Shown: piece by piece, positions 19,601-26,618 of the stretch | How the letters are laid out: each line of letters opens with the position of its first letter | Numbering within the stretch: position 1 is the first letter of the stretch | From: Sphingomonas sp. | GTDB lineage: Bacteria; Pseudomonadota; Alphaproteobacteria; Sphingomonadales; Sphingomonadaceae | NCBI RefSeq assembly: GCF_026460985.1 | Contig: NZ_JAPKNM010000003.1 | Location: 1 to 46,570 of the forward strand | Direction: 5' to 3' | Length of the DNA stretch: 46,570 bases | Program-made: the position numbers and the translations under genes | Notes under the pieces: model-generated | Told to the model about the DNA's origin: nothing | What the model saw: the letters and a program-made list of their open reading frames with translations, nothing else | Databases searched by the model: none

Positions 19601-21906
19601 CGGGGGTCGGCGGCAGCTTCACCGTCACCGGCGCGACGACGATCACCGGCGTGCACGCCGACGGCGGCATCGACATCACCGGCGCCTCGCTCACCGCCAG
19701 CTTCGCCGGCGGCGGCACCGTCTCGACCGGCGCGGCCACCGCGGTGAACTTCACCGGCAACAGCGGTGCGTTGGCGTTGGGCGGCGGGTTCGACATCACC
19801 ACCACCAGCGGTGCGGGCCTCAACGCCAGCGGCGGCGGCTCGGTGACCGCCACGGGGGCGGGCAACAACGTGACCTCGACCACCGGTGTCGCCGTGAACG
19901 TCAGCGGGACCGCGATCGGCGCCGCCGACCTTACCTTCGAGAGCGTCTCGGCCGATGGCGGCGCCTATGCCATCCGGCTCAACGGCACCGGCTCGGCGGG
20001 CGGGCTGCACGTCACCGGCACCGGGGCGGACGGCTCGGGCGGCACGATCCAGAATATCGGCGTGCGCGGCATCGAGCTGATCAACACGGCCGAGGTGAGC
20101 ATCGCCGACATGACGCTCACCAACGCCAACCTGGTCCACGGCACCTCGACCGATCTCGACGTGAGCAATTCGAACGCGGCGATCTATCTGAGCGGAGTGA
20201 ACGGCGCGTCGTTCGACAATGTCGACATCAACGGCGCCGCGGACAGCGGCGTGGTCGGCATCAACGTCGCCGACTTCGTGATGAGCGACAGCAGCATCAC
20301 CCAGGCCGGCAACGCCGTGCACGAGAGCGGGCTCGAGTTCAGCAACCTCTCGGGCGATTCTTCGATCTCGAACACCGACATCTCCTTCTCGGAGACCAAC
20401 GGCCTCGACATCGTCAACACCGATGTCGACCTCAACCTGGTGCTCGACAACGTCACCATCCGCGACAGCCAGACGGTGTTGGGCGGCGGTCCGGTCAATC
20501 CCAATGGCGATGGCGGCCTGCAGTTCCGCAGCTTCAGCAGCGCCGCGGGCGCGCCGGTCACCAACATCGACATCGTCGACAGCGATTTCGTACGGCTGCG
20601 GACGCAGGCGATCCAGGTCATCGGCGACCACGATTCGGTCGTCAGCGTCGACATCGTCAACAACCTGATCGACACCGAAGCCGACATCGGCAGCGGCATC
20701 GACCTCAATGCCGGCGGCACCGCGCAATATGCGTTCAACGTCATCGGCAACACCGTGCAGAGCCGCGGCGGCAATGCGATCAACGTCACGGCCTTTGGCG
20801 GTGCCGACATCGAGGGCCGGATCAACGACAACGACGTCATCGCCAATGCGAGCGGCTCGGGCATCCGCATCCTTCCGCAGGATACGGGCAGCACCGCGAT
20901 CGTCGAGGTGCGCGACAACAATGTCACCATGGGCGCCGGCAACAACGCCTCGGCGATCGAGGCGCAGGCGCGTTTCGGCAATGCGCGGCTCGATCTCACG
21001 CTCGACAACAATGTCCTCGATTCGAACACCGGCGCGCTCGCCGACATCAACATCACCGCCGGTTCCTCGTCGGCGGGCGAGACCGCCCAGGTCTATGCCA
21101 ACATCGTCAACAACGATGTCCTCGCCGGCGGTCCCACCAACCTGCTGCGGCTGCGCACCTCGGATCTGGACGGCTCGTCCGATCCCCGCATCTTCCTGCA
21201 GGGCTTCGTCGAAGGCGGAGCGGGGCTCGACGACGATGCGGTGGCGACCTGGAACGCCAACGGCAACACGCCGGTGGCGACGACGGCCAACATCGTCGTC
21301 TCCCAGACCGCCGGAGCGACCGCGCCGAGCGCGGGTGTCGCGCTGACCCCGGACAATCCGGTGCCGCTGATGGCGGGTTCGGTGGCGGACGGCTCGGCCG
21401 GCGACGGCCCCCTGCTCAGCCAGGCCGCGCTCGACGACATGGTCGAGGCCGCGATCCTGCGTTGGGTTGATGCGGGCGCGAGCGCCGAGCAGATCGCGGC
21501 GATGCGCGGCACGGACTTCGCGGTCGACGGGCTCGCCGGGCTCGATCTGGGGCTCCACACCAGCAAGGGCGTGCGGATCGACGATGACGGCGCCGGCTTC
21601 GGCTGGTTCCTCGACGCGACGCCGCTCGACGATCTGGAATTCGCGGCGACCGACGGGAATGGCCCCGCGGGCATCGACCTGCTCACCGTCGTGATGCACG
21701 AGCTCGGGCACGTGGCGGGGCTCGACGATCACTATTCGGCCGCCGGCAGCGATGATCTGATGCACGGCTATCTCGATGCGGGCGAGCGCCGCGCGCCGGG
21801 GGGCGACGCGGAGGCCGCGTTGCTCGCAACCGACCAGGACGAATGGGCCGGCATGGCGCTGCACCATTTCAAGATGCCGGAATACCATCCCGATCTCTGG
21901 CTGTAG
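16621..21906 (+). CDS. Giant RTX / VCBS-like / beta-helix protein with C-terminal zincin motif
   Basis: A 1761-residue probable surface or secreted protein. Residues ~11-127 are calcium-binding RTX nonapeptides (GGxGxDxx, e.g. GGTGNDTLSGGNGDDELSGE). Residues ~290-592 are three near-identical 101-residue cadherin/VCBS-like repeats (NDxPxANPD...ENAxVxIDVLANDxD), followed by two divergent Ig-like repeats to ~820. Residues ~822-1560 form a right-handed beta-helix region. The last ~140 residues carry HELGHVAGLDDH (His1693, Glu1694, His1697) and a later Met (DDLMHGYL), a matrixin-like metalloprotease pattern in which the third ligand would be Asp. GTG 16621 has AAAGGAGA upstream. There is no Sec signal peptide; export by type I secretion is inferred, although RTX repeats usually sit at the C-terminus. 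No secretion genes adjoin it. Adhesion, matrix formation or proteolysis are possible roles. Confidence 0.88.
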   Translation: MPIYTGNNSNNTIHGSGGDDTIYGLGGNDHLFGRGGHDTIYGGTGNDDIRGDEGNDTLYGEDGNDEIAGGTGNDTLSGGNGDDELSGENGDDILSGGDGTDILSGGIGNDTLTGGAGFDIIDGGAGTDTAVYSGSLFEYSISSFGPLASVVHNGPGGPGTGADGSDLLVSVERLQFADVTIDLTANNAPIAFNDLAALDEDDVSYSSGAASVLDNDFDFEGDALSVTPGVFNGTYGTLTLAADGTYNYVLNANAQTLAQGQVAQDSFTYTVSDGSASDTASLTFNITGLNDAPAANPDAAATGENASVLIDVLANDTDVDDGAVLTVTTASAPAGQGSASVVANQVQFDPGSDFDHLAVGDSAVVTVSYSITDEHGAVSASTIQVTVTGTNDGPVANPDVAATGENASVLIDVLANDTDADDGAVLTVTAASAPAGQGTASVVANQVQFDPGTDFDHLALGDSAVVTVSYSIADEHGATSASTIDVTVTGTNDGPVANPDTATTSENAGVVIDVLANDSDADDGAVLTVTTASAPAGQGSASVVANQVQFVPGTDFDYLAVGESAVVTVSYSIADEHGATSASTIDITVTGTNDAPTIDAGGTDASGAVTELPNNDPDENAFTHEDSGAIAFDDLDLSDTHSASFAPQDVGYLGTFSLDPVNQAGDNVGWHFEVDDSAIDFLDEGETLTQTYTVTIDDGNGGTATQDVTVTITGEADNLPPDAADDSYAVTGNVTLTVDASEGVLANDSDDGGVGTGPGEASVTAFDATSANGGTVTVNPDGSFSYEPPAGFSGADSFTYTLTDSEGETDTATVTIDVSATQVWFIDNAAVGSANLGTQADPFTSLAAFNAAQGTPDGPGTGDTVYLREGTGTYSEADGINLLDGQTLVGGGQDLVIGAETIEQGTGRPTIVTTGGTNNGVDLAQNNAVSGLDIGDTTGAGIADGGGSVGSLTISDVGKSGTGQIVDIDQGGTLDVTLNSATSTASTGGAIDLAGVGGSFTVTGATTITGVHADGGIDITGASLTASFAGGGTVSTGAATAVNFTGNSGALALGGGFDITTTSGAGLNASGGGSVTATGAGNNVTSTTGVAVNVSGTAIGAADLTFESVSADGGAYAIRLNGTGSAGGLHVTGTGADGSGGTIQNIGVRGIELINTAEVSIADMTLTNANLVHGTSTDLDVSNSNAAIYLSGVNGASFDNVDINGAADSGVVGINVADFVMSDSSITQAGNAVHESGLEFSNLSGDSSISNTDISFSETNGLDIVNTDVDLNLVLDNVTIRDSQTVLGGGPVNPNGDGGLQFRSFSSAAGAPVTNIDIVDSDFVRLRTQAIQVIGDHDSVVSVDIVNNLIDTEADIGSGIDLNAGGTAQYAFNVIGNTVQSRGGNAINVTAFGGADIEGRINDNDVIANASGSGIRILPQDTGSTAIVEVRDNNVTMGAGNNASAIEAQARFGNARLDLTLDNNVLDSNTGALADINITAGSSSAGETAQVYANIVNNDVLAGGPTNLLRLRTSDLDGSSDPRIFLQGFVEGGAGLDDDAVATWNANGNTPVATTANIVVSQTAGATAPSAGVALTPDNPVPLMAGSVADGSAGDGPLLSQAALDDMVEAAILRWVDAGASAEQIAAMRGTDFAVDGLAGLDLGLHTSKGVRIDDDGAGFGWFLDATPLDDLEFAATDGNGPAGIDLLTVVMHELGHVAGLDDHYSAAGSDDLMHGYLDAGERRAPGGDAEAALLATDQDEWAGMALHHFKMPEYHPDLWL
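17488..18396 (+). repeat. Three tandem 303-bp repeats inside the giant gene
   Basis: Units start at 17488, 17791 and 18094, each exactly 303 bp (101 codons), highly similar in DNA as well as protein. Shared stretches include GTGCTCGCCAACGACACC and GGCCAGGGCAGCGCC. Each unit encodes one cadherin/VCBS-like domain starting ND-x-P. Confidence 0.9.
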
Positions 21907-21920
21907 GATCGGGCTTTCTG

Positions 21921-21990
21921 TCTTCGTGCCTTTGTGTCTTCGTGTGAGTCAAAAATGATCTCACACAAAGGCACGAAGCCACGAAGAGAA
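21921..21990. repeat. Inverted repeat, CTTCGTGCCTTTGTG family
   Basis: CTTCGTGCCTTTGTG (21922-21936) is mirrored by CACAAAGGCACGAAG (21964-21978), and an inner GTGTGAG pairs with CTCACAC. It starts 15 bases after the giant gene's stop, so it may form the transcript end. Similar dispersed repeats are common in proteobacterial genomes. Confidence 0.8.
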
Positions 21991-22172
21991 GAAAGCTGTT
22001 GAGGCGTGCCGCGCCGTGGATTTTCGACCAGGACGGAGCCGCGAGCGACGAAGCCGGCGGGCGCGTCTGGTGCCCGGCGGAGAAACTGTGGTTGAAAGGC
22101 GGCGGTCGGGTTGCGGAGCGTCCGGACGGTGCTCGCGAAGAGCGGCTGTGACTCAACCGCGAGGTGCGCCAG

Positions 22173-22970
22173 ATGAACAGCACGGCCTATTTGGCGGACC
22201 ATGCCGGCGACGAGATCCTGCGGCGAGGGCGAGCGATCCGCATACTGCTGGCGGATTGGCCGGGAGGCCTCGACCGGCTTCGCAGGATGCTGACCGCCAT
22301 GCCGGGGGTCGAAATCATCGGCGCCATGCATTCGGGGGCCGATGCGCGCAAGGCCGTCGGCGCGATGCGGCCCGACCTTCTCATCGTGAACGTGGACATG
22401 CCCGACGGCAGCGGCTTCGACGTCGCTTCGGCGGCGCGGGACGTCGAGATCGTCTTCGTGGCGCGCTCCCGCGATTGGGCGGCGGACGCCTTCTCCTGCA
22501 ACGCGGCCGACTATCTGCTCGAGCCCGTGGCGTTCGACCGCCTGTGCGCGGCGGTGGAGCGCGCGCGCTATAACAGGCTGGCGAGCCAGGGACTCGCCGC
22601 GGACAGGTCCAATGCCGATGGCGGCCACCGGCGCGAAGGGCTTTGGGTCAAGACGGTCGGTGGGGCGGTCTTCGTGCCGATCGGCACGATCACGCGGATA
22701 GAGGCGCAGGGCGAGTATGTCCTGCTGCACACCGAGCAGCGGACCCATATGGCGCGATTGAAGATGTACGACCTGGAGATGCGGGTCGATCCCCATGGCC
22801 TGGTGCGCGTGCACCGGTCGTCCTTCGTGCAGCTGACGCAGATCGCCGCATTCAAGCGGGACGGAAACAGGATCGTGGAAGTGGAGTTGCGCTGTGGGAC
22901 CCGGCTCAGCGTCAGCGCGCGATATTCCCGGTTGCTGCGCGAACGGCTGGCGCGAACCGCGCGGCTGTAG
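22173..22970 (+). CDS. LytTR-family DNA-binding regulator with degenerate receiver domain
   Basis: A 265-residue protein with an N-terminal receiver-like domain (~22-130) and a C-terminal LytTR DNA-binding domain (~160-260; LWVKTVGGAVFVPIGTITRIEAQGEYVLLHT, then HGLVRVHRSSFVQLTQI). The receiver fold is recognisable (ILLADWPGG, PDLLIVNVDMPDGSGFDV, DYLLEPVAF) but the activation residues are changed. Asn73 replaces the phosphoacceptor Asp, Ala97 the conserved Thr/Ser, and Glu117 the conserved Lys. One acid of the usual pair is also missing (ALA27-Asp28). It therefore probably acts without phosphorylation. ATG 22173 follows GAGGT; GTG 22164 is an alternative. No histidine kinase adjoins it. Likely targets are the neighbouring giant protein or receptor genes, by inference only. 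Confidence 0.88.
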   Translation: MNSTAYLADHAGDEILRRGRAIRILLADWPGGLDRLRRMLTAMPGVEIIGAMHSGADARKAVGAMRPDLLIVNVDMPDGSGFDVASAARDVEIVFVARSRDWAADAFSCNAADYLLEPVAFDRLCAAVERARYNRLASQGLAADRSNADGGHRREGLWVKTVGGAVFVPIGTITRIEAQGEYVLLHTEQRTHMARLKMYDLEMRVDPHGLVRVHRSSFVQLTQIAAFKRDGNRIVEVELRCGTRLSVSARYSRLLRERLARTARL

Positions 22971-23027
22971 CGCCTCGGCTGCGCGGGGTGCTGGTCGCCC
23001 ATCCCGTCGTCTGACGGGCAAAAAGAA

Positions 23028-23050
23028 GGGGCGGCGATTGCCGCCGCCCC
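23028..23050 (-). terminator. Rho-independent terminator for the TonB-dependent receptor gene
   Basis: Read on the minus strand, a 9-bp GC stem (GGGGCGGCG paired with CGCCGCCCC, 5-base loop) is followed directly by TTCTTTTT. It lies about 155 bp beyond the receptor stop at 23205, with an inverted repeat in between. Confidence 0.65.
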
Positions 23051-23095
23051 CAAGAGGTCGCCGATCCTTCTAGAGTCTGATGACTTTACCTTCCC

Positions 23096-23171
23096 CCGTT
23101 CGTTTCGAGCGAAGTCGAGAAACCTTACACGCGCTTGAGACCCGTTTCTCGACTTCGCTCGAAACGAACGG
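23096..23171. repeat. Inverted repeat with perfect 28-bp arms (CGTTTCGAGCGAAGTCGAG family)
   Basis: Arms 23096-23123 and 23144-23171 are exact reverse complements separated by 20 bp; each contains GTTTCGAGCGAAGTCGAGAA. It lies 34 bp after the receptor stop. This is a different family from the other intergenic palindromes in the window. Confidence 0.9.
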
Positions 23172-23204
23172 AGGGAGAATGGGTCCAGCTCAAGTCATCC
23201 TGCT

Positions 23205-26200
23205 CTAGAAGTCGAGCTTGACGCCCAGGCGGAAGTAGCGCCCGAGGATGTTCGGACCGGCCCAGGCCGGGTTGTAGCCATAGAGGCCGTACGCCGCGTT
23301 CGGATCGAACGGCGGATCGGTATCCAGCAGGTTGAGCACGTTGGCGTAGATGGTGAACTGCTCGCCGATCTTGTGCGATGCGGTGAGATCCACGTTCCAG
23401 ATCGCCTTCGAACGGCATTGAACCGGGGACCCATCGGGATAGGCTAGCGCACCGGCCACCACCGCGCTCTCGCAGTCGCCCGGCGTGGCGCCGAAATCGA
23501 CCTGGGCCACGTCGTAACCGGCGGTGTAATAGGCGGTCGCCGACACGGTGGTGTCGCCGAAGGTCAGCGTGTTCTGCCAACTGGCGCGCCAGCGCGGCGA
23601 ACCCGAGCACGATGTGGTGTTGCACGGGCTCAGCGTGCCCTCGAATTTCAGCGGCTCGGCTGCTTCGCCCGTGAACGGGTCCAGGATCGTAAGGTGGTTC
23701 TTGTCGAGGTACGAGGCCTCGAACGAACTGGCCAGCTTGACGCCGTCGCTGATGTTGAAGCTGGCGTTTGCGCCGAAGTCGACGCCTTGCACCACCTGCT
23801 GGTTCGCATTGACATAGGATGCCTCGATGAACCCGATATGCGGCAAGGCGCCGGGGAAGGCCGTGTCCGGCGTGCCGGGCGTAACGACGATGCCCGGAAT
23901 GTTCACGACGCCGTTGTTCAGATAATATTGCCGAACCGCGGGCCCCGTGTCGGTGATGCCGACGATCTGATCACGGACCTTGATCCGCCAGAAATCGATC
24001 GTGAAGCTGACATTGCGGATCGGCTCGAAGATCGCGCCGAAGGTGAGATTCTGCGACCTTTCGGGCTTGAGCTTCGGGTTGCCGGTGCTGACCAGGCCGA
24101 TCGAGAACGGGTCGGTGGCATAGCTGTTGTTCTGGTGCGCCTGGCAGAAGGCCGCGAAGGTCGTGCAGAAAGTGCCGCCGCCACGGCTGACGAACCCGGT
24201 GGTCGGGAGACCAAATGCTTCGTTGAAGCTGGGGATGCGGAAGCCCTTCGACCAGGTGCCGCGGAACGCCACCTGCGGGATCGGCGTGAACTTTGCGCCC
24301 ACCTTCGGCGAGAAGTTCTTCTGGCCGGTCGAATAGGAATCGTAGCGACCCGATAGGTTCAGCTCGAATTGCTTGACGATCGGCGCGCCGATCTCGCCAA
24401 AGGCCGAGAAGACGTTGCGGCTGCCCGCGGTGCCCACGGCGTTGACGCCGTAATAGCGATCATAGGGATGCGCATCGTTCTGCGGGTTGGCGCTGGGTGC
24501 ATTGATCGATTCATGGCGATAGGCGACGCCCGCCGCCGCCTGAAGCGGCCCGCCCGGCAAATCGAGCACCGTGTGCGAGACGCTCGCCGTGCCTTGCCAG
24601 AGATCGGAGTTCGAATCGGTGACGCTTGCCGGCATGACGAAATCCCAAGCCGATTGGGGGTTCGCATCGGGATTGGCGAAATTGAACGTGCCCCGGGCAA
24701 GCGCGTCCATGATCCGCTGCGGGATCGCGTAGCCGTTCTGGACTCGATTGAGCTTGACGTTCGAGGCCGTGAAGTCGGCCGAATAGTCCCACCCTTCACC
24801 GAGCGACCCCGAAAGGCCGATCACGCCGCGCAGCGCGCGCGCCGAGGTCTCGTCGGTACGCGGACGATCCGGCGTGAACAGCATCTGCGCCGTCTGCCCC
24901 GCCGCGGCATAGGGATTGTAGGGATTGAGCCTGCCGTTGGCGGCGGTGCAGCCGGTGTTCGTGCCGTTCAGCGTGCCGACGCCGGTGGCGCAAACATAGA
25001 CCGGGGAGATCAGATTGTAGAGGCCTGCGCCGCTGGTCGGGTTGGTCGGCGTTCCGCGAAAGCTGAGGGCCGACAGCGTGGCGAAGCTGTCCGTCTGGTA
25101 GAAATTGCCCTGGACGTAGAGCTGATGGTTCTCGCCAAGATTCGCCGTGAAGCGCGTCGAGACGCCGAAACGCTCGATCTCGGGCTGGATCATGCCATAG
25201 GCCGCGACGTTGTTGATCTCGCAGACGTTGCCGGCCGCCGGAGCGGTCGTCGATCCGGCCTGCTGCGCCGCCGTGAGTTGTACCGGCGACCACCGGCCGC
25301 ATCCCAGCGCCGGATTCAGGTAGCTGAACCGCCCGCTGCCCGTTTCGGCCCCGGCGGTGGTGACGGGACGCGTCAGCGCGATGCCGGGCGGGTTGAAGAA
25401 GAGTCGGGCGGAACCGTCGGCACTGATGCCGTTCCCGTTCAGATTCGGCAGGCACGAGCCGGCGCCGTTGCAGATTCTGCTCCAGTCGGCGGTGTTGAAC
25501 GGATAGCCGCGGTCGCGCGCCCAGAGCGTGTCCTGCTTCTGATATTCGCCGCTGATATAGAAGTTGAAGCCGTGCTCGGTGAGATCGCCATAGCCCCAGG
25601 TCGCGTCGAACCGGCGCTCGCCGGCGTCGCCGCGCTGCGAGATGCCCGCCGAGCCGTTGAGATGCAGCCCCTGCACCTCCTTCTTGGTGATGACGTTGAC
25701 CACGCCCGCCACCGCATCGGCGCCATAGGTCGAGGAGGCGCCGTCGCGCAGCACTTCGATGCGATCGACGATCGCGCTGGGGATGGTGTTGAGGTCGACG
25801 AAGTTGCGCTGGCCGTCGTCCGCGAGCGGATAGGGCGCCATGCGCAGGCCGTCGAAGATGCTCAAAGTGGCCTGTACCGTCAGGCCGCGCAGCGAGATGG
25901 CGGTCGCGCCGGCCGCGAAATTGTGGCCGTTGTTCCATCCGGCCGTGATCGTGCCGGCATTGCCGGCCGAAACGCGCTGCAGCGCTTCGGCGACCGTGTT
26001 GAGGCCGCGCTCCTCCATCGATTGCGCGGAAAGCACGGTGACGGGCGAGGGCGTCTCGGTGTTGGTCCGGCGGAAGAGCGAGCCGGTGACGACGATGGTC
26101 TCGTCGGAAGCGGCGTCTTCCGCGGCGGCGGCCTGCACCGGCTCGGCGGTGTCGAGCTGTGCCGGCTGCTCCTGGGTAGTGGCGGCCGGAGCCTCCGCCG

Positions 26201-26327
26201 CGGGGGCGGGATCCGGTGCTGCCTGGCCGCCTGCATCCTGCGCATGAGCAGGCGCCGTCAGCAAGGCCGCGCAGATCGCAGTGGACCCGAGCAACAGCCG
26301 GGCCATCGTGGTGCTTCGATTGATCAT
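23205..26327 (-). CDS. TonB-dependent receptor, 1040 residues
   Basis: An outer-membrane beta-barrel transporter powered by TonB-ExbB-ExbD. The signal peptide ends at about TAPAHA-QD (residue 29/30). An Ala/Pro/Glu-rich linker precedes the TonB box ETIVVTGS (76-83), then the plug (VTVLSAQSMEERGLNTVAEALQ, ...DRIEVLRDGASSTYGADAVAGVVNV). The barrel ends with the usual aromatic residue (RYFRLGVKLDF). It is long for a siderophore receptor and resembles the Oar-like/oligomer-uptake receptors abundant in sphingomonads, with a possible peptide or saccharide substrate. ATG 26327 has AGAGGA upstream; the frame extends further but without a signal peptide. Confidence 0.93.
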   Translation of the reverse strand: MINRSTTMARLLLGSTAICAALLTAPAHAQDAGGQAAPDPAPAAEAPAATTQEQPAQLDTAEPVQAAAAEDAASDETIVVTGSLFRRTNTETPSPVTVLSAQSMEERGLNTVAEALQRVSAGNAGTITAGWNNGHNFAAGATAISLRGLTVQATLSIFDGLRMAPYPLADDGQRNFVDLNTIPSAIVDRIEVLRDGASSTYGADAVAGVVNVITKKEVQGLHLNGSAGISQRGDAGERRFDATWGYGDLTEHGFNFYISGEYQKQDTLWARDRGYPFNTADWSRICNGAGSCLPNLNGNGISADGSARLFFNPPGIALTRPVTTAGAETGSGRFSYLNPALGCGRWSPVQLTAAQQAGSTTAPAAGNVCEINNVAAYGMIQPEIERFGVSTRFTANLGENHQLYVQGNFYQTDSFATLSALSFRGTPTNPTSGAGLYNLISPVYVCATGVGTLNGTNTGCTAANGRLNPYNPYAAAGQTAQMLFTPDRPRTDETSARALRGVIGLSGSLGEGWDYSADFTASNVKLNRVQNGYAIPQRIMDALARGTFNFANPDANPQSAWDFVMPASVTDSNSDLWQGTASVSHTVLDLPGGPLQAAAGVAYRHESINAPSANPQNDAHPYDRYYGVNAVGTAGSRNVFSAFGEIGAPIVKQFELNLSGRYDSYSTGQKNFSPKVGAKFTPIPQVAFRGTWSKGFRIPSFNEAFGLPTTGFVSRGGGTFCTTFAAFCQAHQNNSYATDPFSIGLVSTGNPKLKPERSQNLTFGAIFEPIRNVSFTIDFWRIKVRDQIVGITDTGPAVRQYYLNNGVVNIPGIVVTPGTPDTAFPGALPHIGFIEASYVNANQQVVQGVDFGANASFNISDGVKLASSFEASYLDKNHLTILDPFTGEAAEPLKFEGTLSPCNTTSCSGSPRWRASWQNTLTFGDTTVSATAYYTAGYDVAQVDFGATPGDCESAVVAGALAYPDGSPVQCRSKAIWNVDLTASHKIGEQFTIYANVLNLLDTDPPFDPNAAYGLYGYNPAWAGPNILGRYFRLGVKLDF

Positions 26328-26618
26328 TACCAGTCCTCTGTTTGTCTGCCGCGCCGCCTCTCGAGGCGTGCGTCGGCGGAGACGCTCGACGTTGTTGCGC
26401 GGCGCAGGCACCTGAAAGTCGCGCCCCCGGATCAGTGAATTTGTTTCAAGATCAGGTGGTTACGGTATCAGGTGTGCCACCGCGTCGTCGCTGGGCCGGT
26501 TCTCGGGAAAAGTTCGGACACAGTTGGAGTCGGAAGTCGCCAACGACTCCCTTTCCGCTGTGGCGCGGCGAAACCGGATCCTGGCGCGACGGATTCCGCC
26601 GCGGTCTATCGCCGCGGT
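26328..26618 (-). promoter_or_regulatory. Upstream region of the TonB-dependent receptor
   Basis: 291 bp between the receptor start and the end of the upstream glycosyltransferase gene. It has a GC-moderate stretch (GTGAATTTGTTTCAAGATC, near 26435) that could hold the receptor promoter. Two tandem CCGCGGTCTATCG units lie at about 26600-26625. No riboswitch fold was recognised. Confidence 0.35.

Noticed and set aside
16384..21888. 1834-codon open frame antisense to the giant RTX gene
   Set aside because: It is the mirror of a GC-rich repetitive gene: its residues (Asp, Arg, Val, Gly, Ala) follow the repeats of the plus strand, and it has no ribosome binding site, signal or domain.
24369..26438. 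Plus-strand frame of 689 codons opposite the TonB-dependent receptor
   Set aside because: Composition is Arg/Gly/Ala/Asp-rich and low in complexity, with no ribosome binding site; the minus-strand receptor has full domain support.
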